Both the position numbers and the translations under genes were made by a program. The notes beneath the pieces are model-generated. The model ran no database searches. It was given only the letters and a program-made list of their open reading frames with translations, and was not told where the DNA came from. From assembly GCA_958349075.1 (NCBI GenBank), contig CATWBR010000317.1, positions 1 to 5,534 on the forward strand: a stretch of 5,534 nucleotides of DNA, given 5' to 3'. Positions 1 through 5,534 of this stretch are shown here, piece after piece; position 1 is the first letter of the stretch; each line of letters starts with the position of its first letter. The DNA is from an uncultured Clostridium sp. (GTDB taxonomy: Bacteria; Bacillota; Clostridia; Lachnospirales; Lachnospiraceae).

Positions 1-1
1 T

Positions 2-37
2 GATGAAGAAATCGGATTGAATTTATTTAAGTTTTAA
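2..37 (+). CDS. possible C-terminal end of an upstream gene (partial)
   Basis: One frame is open from the left edge for eleven codons (DEEIGLNLFKF) and ends in TAA at 35-37. The other two + frames stop early. The stop lies 26 bases before the next gene's GTG, a spacing compatible with an operon. Eleven codons are too few to identify a product, and an open frame this short can occur by chance. It is listed only because no promoter is visible before the next gene, which suggests transcription enters from the left. Confidence 0.25.
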   Translation, partial: DEEIGLNLFKF

Positions 38-48
38 TAAATATTGAC

Positions 49-55
49 AAAGGAG
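49..55 (+). promoter_or_regulatory. ribosome binding site fixing the GTG start at 64
   Basis: AAAGGAG lies 8 bases before a GTG codon at 64-66. It supports GTG as the true start: the next in-frame ATG, at 91 (residue 10), would cut into the first beta-strand of the protein. The TTGACA at 44-49 resembles a -35 box but overlaps this site and has no room for a -10 before the gene. Confidence 0.8.
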
Positions 56-63
56 ACAGAAAC

Positions 64-363
64 GTGAAGAAAAAATTTGCTTTTATCCTGATGAGCGAAG
101 CCTATGACCCTGAGGAACACCAGGCGTGTTTTGAAAAGGGAACCATGACAAGCTATATTTATACGGTCCGCAGCTTCGACGAGGCCTGCACTAAGATAAA
201 AAAACTTGCAGAGGAGGGCTTTGGAGCTGTAGAACTCTGCGGTGCCTTCGGCCCGGAAAAGGCGCAGAAACTGATCGAACTGACGGACAATAAGATAGCG
301 ATCGGCTATGTAGTCCACAATCCTGAACAGGACGATTTATTCAATGCATTCTTTTCAAAATAA
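64..363 (+). CDS. DUF6506-family small protein
   Basis: A 99-residue soluble protein with no signal peptide or membrane segment. The N-terminus (KKKFAFILM, residues 2-10) looks like a beta-strand. It is followed by an acidic, His-containing stretch (YDPEEHQACFE), a central helix (FDEACTKIKKLAEEGFGAVEL) and the motif ELCGAFGPEKA at about 57-67, then a second strand with a conserved-looking end (IAIGYVVHNPEQD, about 78-90). I recognise this as the pattern of the uncharacterised DUF6506 family, which is about 100 residues long, so the protein looks complete. No enzymatic activity is established that I know of; the repeated strand-helix pattern suggests a small alpha/beta fold. It is followed 11 bases after the stop by a strong terminator, so it is the last gene of its transcript. 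Family assignment is from memory of the motif pattern. Confidence 0.8.
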   Translation: MKKKFAFILMSEAYDPEEHQACFEKGTMTSYIYTVRSFDEACTKIKKLAEEGFGAVELCGAFGPEKAQKLIELTDNKIAIGYVVHNPEQDDLFNAFFSK

Positions 364-374
364 GACTGTTAGTT

Positions 375-412
375 AACAAGAAAGAATCCCGCGGGCGGGA
401 TTCTTTCTTGTT
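375..412. terminator. bidirectional rho-independent terminator between convergent genes
   Basis: A perfect 17-bp stem (375-391 with 396-412) closes a four-base CGGG loop (392-395). The base of the stem is A-rich on the left arm and T-rich on the right, so each strand's transcript ends in a GC-rich hairpin top followed by a U-rich run (TTCTTTCTTGTTCTTT on +, CTTTCTTGTT on -). It lies 11 bases after the stop of the + gene and 29 bases after the dnaB stop, so it can serve both. Confidence 0.92.
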
Positions 413-441
413 CTTTAATGTGAATTCCAATTATGACTCAC

Positions 442-1773
442 CTACTTCGCCAGATTGGCAAACTTGGTCAGCTCAGGCCTCCACATCAACTGAATGGTTC
501 CGATTGGGCCGTTTCGCTGTTTGGCAATAATAACTTCCGCAATATTGGGCATATCCGTGTCTTTATTATAATAATCATCACGGTACAGGAACATAACAAC
601 GTCGGCATCCTGCTCAATGGCTCCCGACTCTCGAAGGTCGGAGAGCATCGGTCTGTGGTCAGGCCTTGTCTCACAGGCACGTGACAACTGGGACAGTGCG
701 ATAACCGGGGCATTCATCTCTCTGGCGAGCGCTTTCAGTGACCTGGAAATTTCCGAAATCTCCTGCTGCCTGTTATCCCCGCCCTTGCCATTACCGGACA
801 TCAACTGAAGGTAGTCGATAATAACGACGCTGAGCCCGTATTCCAGCTTCATCTTACGGCATTTTGACCGAAGTTCCATGATAGAGATACCCGGCGTGTC
901 ATCGATAATCAGTTTGGAATTACCAATGACTCCGATTCCTTCCACCACGGCATCCCAGTCCGAATCCGTCAGCGTACCGGTACGCAGCTTCTGGGAGTCC
1001 ACGTTGGATTCCATCGAGAGCATACGGTTTACAAGCTGTTCCTTGGACATCTCCAGGCTGAATACCATGCAGGGCAGCCCTTTTTTAACGGCCACATGAT
1101 CCACGACGTTCAATACAAACGCCGTTTTACCCATGGACGGCCGGGCTGCGATTAGGATAAAATCCGATGGCTGGAAACCGGATGTCCGGTAATCCAGGTC
1201 GATAAAGCCGGTGGGCACACCGGTAACGGTCCCCTGGTTTTTAGACGCCGTCTCAATCTTTTCCAGTACATTCAGGGCCACCTGCCGAATCGGCACAAAG
1301 TCCCCCGAACTTCTGCTCTGAAGCAGATCAAATACCGATTTCTCCGTGTGGGACAGGATATATTCAAGCTTGTCCTTCCCCGCATAGCAGAGACCTTCTA
1401 TCTCCTCATTAACCTTGATAAGCCGCCTTAGGACAGCTTTCTCCCTCACAATATTGGCATATGTTTTAACATTGGCGGACGTCGGTACTGTCGTGACAAT
1501 GTCCCGGACAAATTCCAGGCTGCTGACTTCCGGCGGCACATCCTTCTCCTTCAAGCGGTTCTGGAGCGTTACCAGATCGACCGGCTTGCCCTCGTTGAAT
1601 AATTCCACCATGGATTCAAACATTACCCCATACTGATGCTGGTAAAAATCGGCGCCTGTCACGATCTCAGACGCCGAAATAATTGCCTCTCTATTCATCA
1701 GCATTGAGCCGATGACCGACTGTTCTGCCTCTACGCTGTGGGGGAGTACCCTTTTTATCAGCGCTTCATCCAT
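442..1773 (-). CDS. dnaB: replicative DNA helicase DnaB
   Basis: A 443-residue hexameric 5'-3' helicase that unwinds DNA at the replication fork and recruits primase; the length is normal for the family. The N-terminal primase-contact domain carries the usual opening (LPHSVEAEQSVIGSML, about 10-25). A linker helix follows, then a RecA-like ATPase domain from about 180. Visible catalytic elements are the Walker A ARPSMGKT (210-217, K216, T217), the glutamate in FSLEMS (E241), the Walker B VVIIDYLQLM (D320), the sensor-like SQLSR (Q362), the conserved SDLRESGAIEQDAD block (about 378-391) and the arginine-finger region KQRNGP (R420). No intein or truncation is seen. The start is an ATG with GGAGG (1781-1785) 7 bases upstream. 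It is the last gene of the gdpP-rplI-dnaB operon, 35 bases after rplI, and is followed by the shared terminator. Confidence 0.98.
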   Translation of the reverse strand: MDEALIKRVLPHSVEAEQSVIGSMLMNREAIISASEIVTGADFYQHQYGVMFESMVELFNEGKPVDLVTLQNRLKEKDVPPEVSSLEFVRDIVTTVPTSANVKTYANIVREKAVLRRLIKVNEEIEGLCYAGKDKLEYILSHTEKSVFDLLQSRSSGDFVPIRQVALNVLEKIETASKNQGTVTGVPTGFIDLDYRTSGFQPSDFILIAARPSMGKTAFVLNVVDHVAVKKGLPCMVFSLEMSKEQLVNRMLSMESNVDSQKLRTGTLTDSDWDAVVEGIGVIGNSKLIIDDTPGISIMELRSKCRKMKLEYGLSVVIIDYLQLMSGNGKGGDNRQQEISEISRSLKALAREMNAPVIALSQLSRACETRPDHRPMLSDLRESGAIEQDADVVMFLYRDDYYNKDTDMPNIAEVIIAKQRNGPIGTIQLMWRPELTKFANLAK

Positions 1774-1808
1774 CTGTAGACCTCCGATTTTCTCTGTGGC
1801 TGATACTC

Positions 1809-2255
1809 TTAGCTCTCCACTACCTTGACAGCCAGCTTGCCTGTTACATCTTTATGCAGTTTTACAGGCACTTCATGGGTTCCGAATGTTTTAAGCGGCT
1901 CCGGAAGCACCAGTTTCTTTTTATCTATCTCCATTCCGAGCTGCTCCTGAACTGCCTTTGCAATTTCCTTGGATGAAACGGAACCAAACGCTTTTCCGCC
2001 CTCTCCTGCCTTGATGGAAAGTGTAACCGATTTGCTTCCAATCTCTGCCGCCAGATCTTTTGCCGCCTGAAGCTGCTCCGCAGCAATCTTGTCGGCGTTG
2101 GCCTTCTGCAGCTTTAAATCGTTGAGGTTCTTTGAAGTTGCTTCAATTCCCAGTTTTTTGGGCAGGATAAAGTTTCTGGCATAGCCGTCATTCACCTTTA
2201 CGATCTGTCCCTTTTTCCCTAATGCTTTTACGTCTTCCAATAATACAACTTCCAT
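1809..2255 (-). CDS. rplI: 50S ribosomal protein L9
   Basis: A 148-residue primary 23S rRNA-binding protein of the large subunit, full length. The N-terminal domain (1-40) has the L9 signature [20 protein letters not shown] (13-32). A long, Ala/Lys-rich connecting helix (about 41-74) leads to the C-terminal domain, which includes [12 protein letters not shown] (84-95) and ends near [12 protein letters not shown]9 extends away from the ribosome and is known to affect frame maintenance and ribosome spacing. The start codon lies just 2 bases after the gdpP stop, so translation is probably coupled to gdpP. dnaB follows after 35 bases, the usual Firmicute order. Confidence 0.98.
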   Translation of the reverse strand: MEVVLLEDVKALGKKGQIVKVNDGYARNFILPKKLGIEATSKNLNDLKLQKANADKIAAEQLQAAKDLAAEIGSKSVTLSIKAGEGGKAFGSVSSKEIAKAVQEQLGMEIDKKKLVLPEPLKTFGTHEVPVKLHKDVTGKLAVKVVES

Positions 2256-2257
2256 TT

Positions 2258-4303
2258 CTATATATCCCCTTTCTCGAGCATTACTGTAATAATCTCTTTT
2301 AATTTGTCCTTTGCTTCCTCTATCGTCGCGTCTTTCAACTGGGCTCCTGCTATGGTCCTGTGACCGCCGCCTCCCAGCTTTTCCATCATGATCTGGACAT
2401 TGATCTCGTCGATGGAACGGGCGCTGAAGTAGATGGTATCTTCAAGTTCCGTAAGGACAAAGGAAGCTTTAATCCCTACGATATCAAGCATCTCATTGGC
2501 CGCCTGGGCGCCGACTACCGTCGGGCTCTCGATTCCTTCGGCCGGGCATTCTGAGATGGCAAAATAGTCTTTAAATATCTCCGCTTTCCGGATGGCTTCG
2601 GCTCTCGCTTTATAATCCTCAAGCCTGTCGCGGAACAGCTTTCTGACCCTGACCACATCGGCGCCGTTCCTGCGCAGGAAAGCTGCCGCCTCAAAGGTTC
2701 TGACTCCGGCCTGGTTCATGAAATTATTTGTATCAATCACGATTCCGGCATACATGGCATCCGCCTCGGCCGGTTTAATCTTAATTCCGTCGCCAATGTA
2801 CTGGAGCACTTCCGCAACCATCTCACAGGTGGAGGATGCATACGGCTCCACATAGGACAGCACCGCATTGTCGATAATCTCGCTGCTCTGTCTGTGGTGA
2901 TCCAGCACTACAATCGTCTTAATCTGTTTCAGCAGTTCAGGCGCTTCTGCAATACTCGGCCTGTTAACGTCAACAACAACCAGCATCGTGTTGGCATCCG
3001 CCCAGTCCGCCGCCTCTTCCCCTGTCATCAGCAGATCGTCGGGGTATTCGGGATTATTCTGAAATCTCGCCATCATCGGTTTAACGGAAGAATTAACGCT
3101 GTTGACCACGATCCTTGCTTTCTTGTTAAACGAAGTGGCAATCCTGTAGATACCGATGGCTGCGCCGAAAGAATCAATATCACCGATCTTATGGCCCATG
3201 ATAAGTAATTTATCTTTTGTATCCATGAGTTCGCGCATTGCATGAGCTTTGACACGTGCCTTCACACGGGTCGTCTTCTCAAGCTGCTGGGACTTGCCGC
3301 CGTAATAGCGGATTCTGGCCCCATCCTTGACTACGGCCTGATCACCGCCGCGTCCCAGAGCCATATCGATGGCAGTTCTGGCATACTCATAGTTTGTAAT
3401 ATAGCTGCTCCCGTTCATACCCATACCGATGCTGAGCGTAACAGCCATCTCATTACCAATATTAACTGTTTTGACATCTTCCAGAAGGTTAAAACGGTTC
3501 TCCTGGATTTCTTCCGTGTACTGCTGTTTAATGACAAACAGATATTTATCCTTCTCCAGCTTCTTAACAATACCATCCATATTAGAGATGTATTTGTTGA
3601 TCTTACGATCGATCAGCGCGGACAGCAGGGAACGTCTCACTTCCTCCACGCTTTCCAGTGCCTCCTCATAGTTGTCCAGATAAATCAGTCCGGCCACGAG
3701 TTTCTGGTTATCAATCTCCCTCTTATAAGAAAGTACTTCCGTCTCATCAAACAGGTAAACCGCAAACAGCAATTCTTCCGGGACTTCCTGCGTCGGGTTG
3801 AGTCTCAGCCCTTCGTCCTCATCCATATAAATCTGTCTGATATCGACACGGTAAAACTTTCCATCAAATGAAGAATGGATGCAGGAATTTCCTTCTATCT
3901 CATCCAGCATTTCCCTGGTGATCTCAGGGAACAGCGCCGCCAGGCTCTTCCTGCAGCTCTTATCCTCCTGCACAACTTCCGCAAAAGCCTTATTCATCCA
4001 AATCAGATGTCCTTCTGCATCGGCTACCGCATATGGCATAGCCATCTCGGAAAGCAGCTGTTTCTGGACCCCTGCATACTCTGCCGAGAATTCCACCAGC
4101 CCGCCCATGAGCCTCTTTCTCCTATAGAGGAACAGCCACAGGGCAACCACAACATAAAGTAAAGTAAATCCGGACATGGCAATACCGGCCTTGGGACTTA
4201 TCGCTCCCACAACCAGATTCGCTGCCATTAAAAAGACCGACAATATCAATGGCCATTGCAGGTAAAACCGCAGTTGGCCTTTTATTTTTGTATTTTCTCT
4301 CAT
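2258..4303 (-). CDS. gdpP: cyclic-di-AMP phosphodiesterase GdpP (membrane-bound DHH/DHHA1 protein)
   Basis: A 681-residue membrane protein that hydrolyses c-di-AMP to pApA, controlling the messenger that governs potassium, osmotic and cell-wall balance in Firmicutes. Domain order matches the family: two membrane helices (about 16-35 and 39-60), a PAS-like domain (about 80-185), a degenerate GGDEF domain (about 200-328, no GGDEF signature), DHH (about 360-530) and DHHA1 (to the end). Metal-binding motifs are intact: GHKIGDID (H371, D375, D377), VVDVNRP (D445), LDHH (D468, H469, H470), VIDTNNF (D524) and GGGGH (644-648). An in-frame GTG at 4327 would add eight residues. I chose the ATG at 4303 because GGGAG lies 7 bases before it, and because the promoter places transcription start near 4336, leaving the GTG about 9 bases of leader with AGGTGG directly against it. 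It is the first gene of the operon with rplI and dnaB. Confidence 0.96.
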   Translation of the reverse strand: MRENTKIKGQLRFYLQWPLILSVFLMAANLVVGAISPKAGIAMSGFTLLYVVVALWLFLYRRKRLMGGLVEFSAEYAGVQKQLLSEMAMPYAVADAEGHLIWMNKAFAEVVQEDKSCRKSLAALFPEITREMLDEIEGNSCIHSSFDGKFYRVDIRQIYMDEDEGLRLNPTQEVPEELLFAVYLFDETEVLSYKREIDNQKLVAGLIYLDNYEEALESVEEVRRSLLSALIDRKINKYISNMDGIVKKLEKDKYLFVIKQQYTEEIQENRFNLLEDVKTVNIGNEMAVTLSIGMGMNGSSYITNYEYARTAIDMALGRGGDQAVVKDGARIRYYGGKSQQLEKTTRVKARVKAHAMRELMDTKDKLLIMGHKIGDIDSFGAAIGIYRIATSFNKKARIVVNSVNSSVKPMMARFQNNPEYPDDLLMTGEEAADWADANTMLVVVDVNRPSIAEAPELLKQIKTIVVLDHHRQSSEIIDNAVLSYVEPYASSTCEMVAEVLQYIGDGIKIKPAEADAMYAGIVIDTNNFMNQAGVRTFEAAAFLRRNGADVVRVRKLFRDRLEDYKARAEAIRKAEIFKDYFAISECPAEGIESPTVVGAQAANEMLDIVGIKASFVLTELEDTIYFSARSIDEINVQIMMEKLGGGGHRTIAGAQLKDATIEEAKDKLKEIITVMLEKGDI
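2265..2272 (-). promoter_or_regulatory. rplI ribosome binding site buried in the end of gdpP
   Basis: AAAGGGGA on the minus strand lies inside the last codons of gdpP (those for KGD) and 9 bases before the rplI ATG. Ribosomes finishing gdpP cover this site and stop within 2 bases of the next start, an arrangement typical of translational coupling. That coupling occurs here is inference. Confidence 0.75.
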
Positions 4304-4310
4304 TCTCTGT

Positions 4311-4315
4311 CTCCC
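4311..4315 (-). promoter_or_regulatory. gdpP ribosome binding site
   Basis: GGGAG on the minus strand lies 7 bases upstream of the ATG at 4301-4303, ideal spacing. It decides the start against the in-frame GTG at 4327, whose only purine-rich sequence (AGGTGG, 4328-4333) abuts the codon with no spacer. Confidence 0.8.
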
Positions 4316-4342
4316 GTGAAAAAACACCCACCTATTCTCAAC

Positions 4343-4371
4343 ATTATATCATAAAGAAATCTGTTAGTCCA
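4343..4371 (-). promoter_or_regulatory. promoter of the gdpP-rplI-dnaB operon
   Basis: On the minus strand a perfect TATAAT (4343-4348) is preceded by TGA (4349-4351), forming an extended -10. At exactly 17 bases lies TGGACT (4366-4371), which matches four of six positions of the TTGACA -35. This is a vegetative sigma-A type promoter. Transcription should begin near 4336, giving a leader of about 33 bases to the ATG at 4303. Confidence 0.85.
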
Positions 4372-4383
4372 GAAATAGATTAG

Positions 4384-4422
4384 GCCGCAGGCTCCGGGCT
4401 GCAGGCTGTGGCTGCTTTTTTT
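4384..4422 (+). terminator. hairpin followed by seven T, terminator-like, on the + strand
   Basis: GCCGCAG (4384-4390) can pair with CTGTGGC (4406-4412), six Watson-Crick pairs plus one G-U, around a 15-base loop. After TGC comes T7 (4416-4422). The arm and loop also contain a near-tandem repeat (GCAGGCT at 4387 and 4401). Read on + it looks like an intrinsic terminator, yet nothing on + upstream of it is a gene; only the antisense strand of gdpP is there. It may block antisense transcription or be a relic. On the minus strand there is no T run, so it is not expected to affect gdpP. Confidence 0.4.
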
Positions 4423-4500
4423 CACGGTTTCTCCATGCTTTAGAGCAAAAACTGAGGCACAAAACAATATGATTTGTCACCTCTATATTGACTTTGCTGA

Positions 4501-4509
4501 TGTTATGAT
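4501..4509 (+). promoter_or_regulatory. extended -10 promoter for the small ORF at 4539
   Basis: TGTTATGAT reads as TG-N-TATGAT, an extended -10 with five of six consensus bases. No -35 lies at 16-18 bases: TTGACT at 4488-4493 is only 10 bases away, which is too close, although extended -10 promoters can do without one. Transcription would begin near 4516, just before a strong RBS. Confidence 0.55.
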
Positions 4510-4520
4510 AAAAGATAAGT

Positions 4521-4531
4521 AAAAAGGAGGG
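4521..4531 (+). promoter_or_regulatory. very strong ribosome binding site of the small ORF
   Basis: AAAAAGGAGGG is the best match to the 16S rRNA 3' end in the window and lies 7 bases before the ATG at 4539. Such a site argues that the short reading frame after it is, or recently was, translated. The in-frame ATG at 4533 is only 1 base away and too close to use. Confidence 0.75.
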
Positions 4532-4538
4532 AATGTTT

Positions 4539-4680
4539 ATGAAGACAAGCCATTCATTCAGCGGTTCATTAAGGCAATTTTTATAAAAAGTATGCCGGGC
4601 AGCACGCCGCACCGTATATCAGTCAGTGTTGTACGCCCACCTGTACTGCGGCATCCGGTGTTGACGGTTCTGATGAATGA
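4539..4680 (+). pseudogene. small Cys-containing peptide gene, apparently frameshifted at a T5 tract
   Basis: The ATG at 4539 opens a 15-codon frame (MKTSHSFSGSLRQFL) ending in TAA at 4584-4586. Just before the stop is a TTTTT run (4578-4582). Skipping one T continues the frame through YKKYAGQHAAPYIS and QCCTPTCTAASGVDGSDE to a TGA at 4678-4680. The restored product has 46 residues: a polar, basic N-terminal half, then C30, C31 and C35 among Thr and Pro, and an acidic tail. Promoter, strong RBS and a terminator hairpin starting at the stop frame this reading, which has no start codon of its own. I do not recognise the peptide. It could be a one-base pseudogene, a sequencing error, a +1 programmed frameshift, or the 15-residue frame could be a true leader peptide of an attenuator before the sigma gene. 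The Cys/Thr tail vaguely recalls modified-peptide precursors, but no modifying enzyme is in the window. Confidence 0.45.
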
Positions 4681-4717
4681 GGGCCGTACCGATTCCATCA
4701 CGGCCTTTTGCCGGGCA
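4593..4717 (+). repeat. two copies of the palindromic nonamer TGCCGGGCA
   Basis: TGCCGGGCA occurs at 4593-4601 and at 4709-4717. Each copy is itself an inverted repeat (TGCC-G-GGCA), and the two can pair with each other. The first is in the frameshifted part of the small ORF; the second follows directly on the terminator-like hairpin, upstream of the sigma gene. It could be an operator pair or part of an alternative RNA fold, or chance. Confidence 0.3.
4679..4709 (+). terminator. terminator or attenuator hairpin between the small ORF and the sigma gene
   Basis: GGCCGT (4682-4687) pairs with ACGGCC (4700-4705). The stem extends to 4679-4708 with one A-T and two G-T pairs and has a 12-base loop. 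It is followed by only TTTTG, so it is a moderate terminator at best. Its left arm starts at the TGA that ends the restored small frame. No clear promoter is seen between it and the sigma gene at 4774, so partial read-through may be how the sigma gene is transcribed. Confidence 0.55.
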
Positions 4718-4773
4718 TATCTGCCGTAATATGCAAACCAAATTTTATCACGTACAAATGAGGGCTAACGAGT

Positions 4774-5319
4774 ATGATTCTATTAAGCATGATCGACGGG
4801 GAAGCAGAGCTCTCCAAATTTCGTCATATCTATGAGCGGTACAAAAAGATGATGTATCAGGTCGCTTTTAATGTTGCCAAAAATCAACATGATGCAGAGG
4901 ATATCGTTCAACTTTCATTAATCAAACTTATCGATATTCTATACAGAATCGAAGAGAATGAAGTTGAAACGCCGCGTTGTAAAAATTTACTGATAACAAT
5001 AACAAAAAACACCGCAATTGATCAAATCAGAAAAGCCAACCATACACCAATCCCCTTTGAAACGGTTGAAAAAACAGAAGCCGGCAGGAGCACAGAGGAT
5101 CTGTATCTCGAGACAGAAGATTATAAAACTGTAATTAAGATCATAAATGAACTGGATGACAAGTACAAGGAAATATTGCGTCTGAGAATTCTGCACCACT
5201 TAACTTCCAAAGAAACAGCACAAATACTTAACATAACTGAATATAACGTCAACACACGTCTTTCCAGAGCGAAAAAAGTTCTGGCCGAAAAGTTAAAGGG
5301 GTGTAAAAATAATGAATGA
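4774..5319 (+). CDS. RNA polymerase sigma factor, ECF-type sigma-70 family
   Basis: A 181-residue cytoplasmic protein that should bind core RNA polymerase and direct it to a dedicated set of promoters. Region 2 spans about 16-90, with the core-binding and -10 segment DAEDIVQLSLIKL (40-52) and a TKNTAIDQIRK stretch (77-87). A variable acidic linker (about 98-116) follows. Region 4 runs from about 124, with LDDKYKEILRLRI and a helix-turn-helix HHLTSKETAQILNITEYNVN (141-160) ending in the recognition helix TRLSRAKKVLAEKL. Regions 1 and 3 are absent, as in ECF factors. The ATG at 4774 has GAGGG (4760-4764) 9 bases upstream. The alternative ATG at 4789 lacks an RBS and would drop the opening ILLS. 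Target promoters and inducing signal are unknown. The gene overlaps the next by 8 bases, suggesting a sigma/regulator pair. Confidence 0.9.
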   Translation: MILLSMIDGEAELSKFRHIYERYKKMMYQVAFNVAKNQHDAEDIVQLSLIKLIDILYRIEENEVETPRCKNLLITITKNTAIDQIRKANHTPIPFETVEKTEAGRSTEDLYLETEDYKTVIKIINELDDKYKEILRLRILHHLTSKETAQILNITEYNVNTRLSRAKKVLAEKLKGCKNNE

Positions 5320-5534
5320 CGATTTGACAAAAAAGAAAAATGATTATCTATTAGAATTAGCCCTGGAGGAGCAGCTTGAATCCGATGAAGAAATGCAGGC
5401 ATACCAGCTCGATCCGGAAAATGCCCATACCTTTTCTGAGGAACATAACCGCAAGGTCGATAAAATTCAAAAAAGGGCTGAAAAGCAAAATACAATCCCC
5501 AAACGATTCCCGAAGAAACGGCTTAGGGCAGTTG
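5312..5534 (+). CDS. N-terminal part of a putative sigma-associated (anti-sigma-like) protein, cut by the window end
   Basis: An open frame starts at ATG 5312, 8 bases inside the end of the sigma gene in another frame, and runs to the window edge without a stop (74 codons seen). AAAGGGG (5295-5301) lies 10 bases upstream. Residues 1-29 are acidic (KNDYLLELALEEQLESDEEM), followed by a polar linker. The visible end is strongly basic (KIQKRAEKQ, then PKRFPKKRLRAV). Acidic N-terminus, then a basic stretch, is what precedes a membrane helix in many membrane-bound sigma partners, and genes overlapping an ECF sigma gene often encode its anti-sigma factor. No membrane segment or zinc-binding anti-sigma motif is within the visible part, so the role is inference from position. 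Confidence 0.75.
   Translation, partial: MNDDLTKKKNDYLLELALEEQLESDEEMQAYQLDPENAHTFSEEHNRKVDKIQKRAEKQNTIPKRFPKKRLRAV

Noticed and set aside
44..49. TTGACA resembling a -35 box
   Set aside because: It overlaps the ribosome binding site and leaves no space for a -10 before the GTG at 64.
3242..3871. 209-codon open frame on the + strand
   Set aside because: It lies wholly antisense to gdpP, whose domains and motifs are clear, and has no RBS or recognisable protein pattern.
4304..4327. Eight-residue N-terminal extension of gdpP from GTG 4327
   Set aside because: The promoter position and lack of a spaced RBS make initiation there unlikely.
4488..4493. TTGACT as a -35 for the small-ORF promoter
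   Set aside because: It is only 10 bases from TATGAT; alternative -10 hexamers at 16-18 bases (such as AAAGAT) match poorly.
4364..4612. 82-codon minus-strand open frame in the divergent region
   Set aside because: It spans the gdpP promoter, the T7 tract and the opposing small-ORF promoter, has no RBS, and its translation resembles no protein.
4592..4729. 45-codon + frame starting at ATG 4592
   Set aside because: No RBS precedes it and it runs through the terminator-like hairpin; the neighbouring frame that ends at that hairpin fits better.
1..5534. CRISPR arrays, tRNA or rRNA genes, insertion sequences
   Set aside because: No regularly spaced repeats, cloverleaf-like sequences, transposase motifs or flanking inverted repeats were seen.

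Overview
This is a chromosomal stretch of an anaerobic low-to-mid-GC Firmicute, most likely a member of the Lachnospiraceae or a close clostridial relative. The evidence is the gdpP-rplI-dnaB gene order, strong AGGAGG-type ribosome binding sites, extended -10 promoters, and the style of the sigma-factor protein. The assignment to family is inference from protein character; no search was run.

Layout. Positions 1-363 (+) hold the possible tail of an upstream gene and a 99-residue DUF6506-type protein with a GTG start. A long perfect hairpin at 375-412 terminates this gene and the convergent operon. Positions 442-4303 (-) are a three-gene housekeeping operon read right to left: gdpP (cyclic-di-AMP phosphodiesterase), rplI (ribosomal protein L9) and dnaB (replicative helicase). 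It is driven by a clear extended -10 promoter at 4343-4371. That promoter, together with the Shine-Dalgarno site, places the gdpP start at the ATG at 4303 rather than the upstream GTG at 4327.

Positions 4372-4773 lie between divergent units and contain no intact gene of ordinary size, but they are not empty. On the + strand there is a hairpin followed by seven T (4384-4422), an extended -10 promoter (4501-4509), a very strong RBS (4521-4531), and a 15-codon ORF that stops just after a T5 tract. If one T is skipped, the ORF continues as a 46-residue peptide with a CC-x3-C tail. Its stop codon abuts a terminator-like hairpin (4679-4709). This complete promoter-RBS-ORF-terminator cassette, apparently broken by a single base, is the most interesting part of the window. 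The competing reading is a leader peptide plus attenuator for the next gene.

Positions 4774-5534 (+) hold a two-region (sigma2/sigma4) RNA polymerase sigma factor of ECF type. Its 3' end overlaps by 8 bases the start of a second gene that runs off the window. That second product begins acidic and turns strongly basic, as expected of a membrane-anchored partner or anti-sigma protein, but its function cannot be read from the part present. The sigma pair is a separate regulatory module beside the replication/translation/c-di-AMP operon, and nothing in the sequence links the two functionally.
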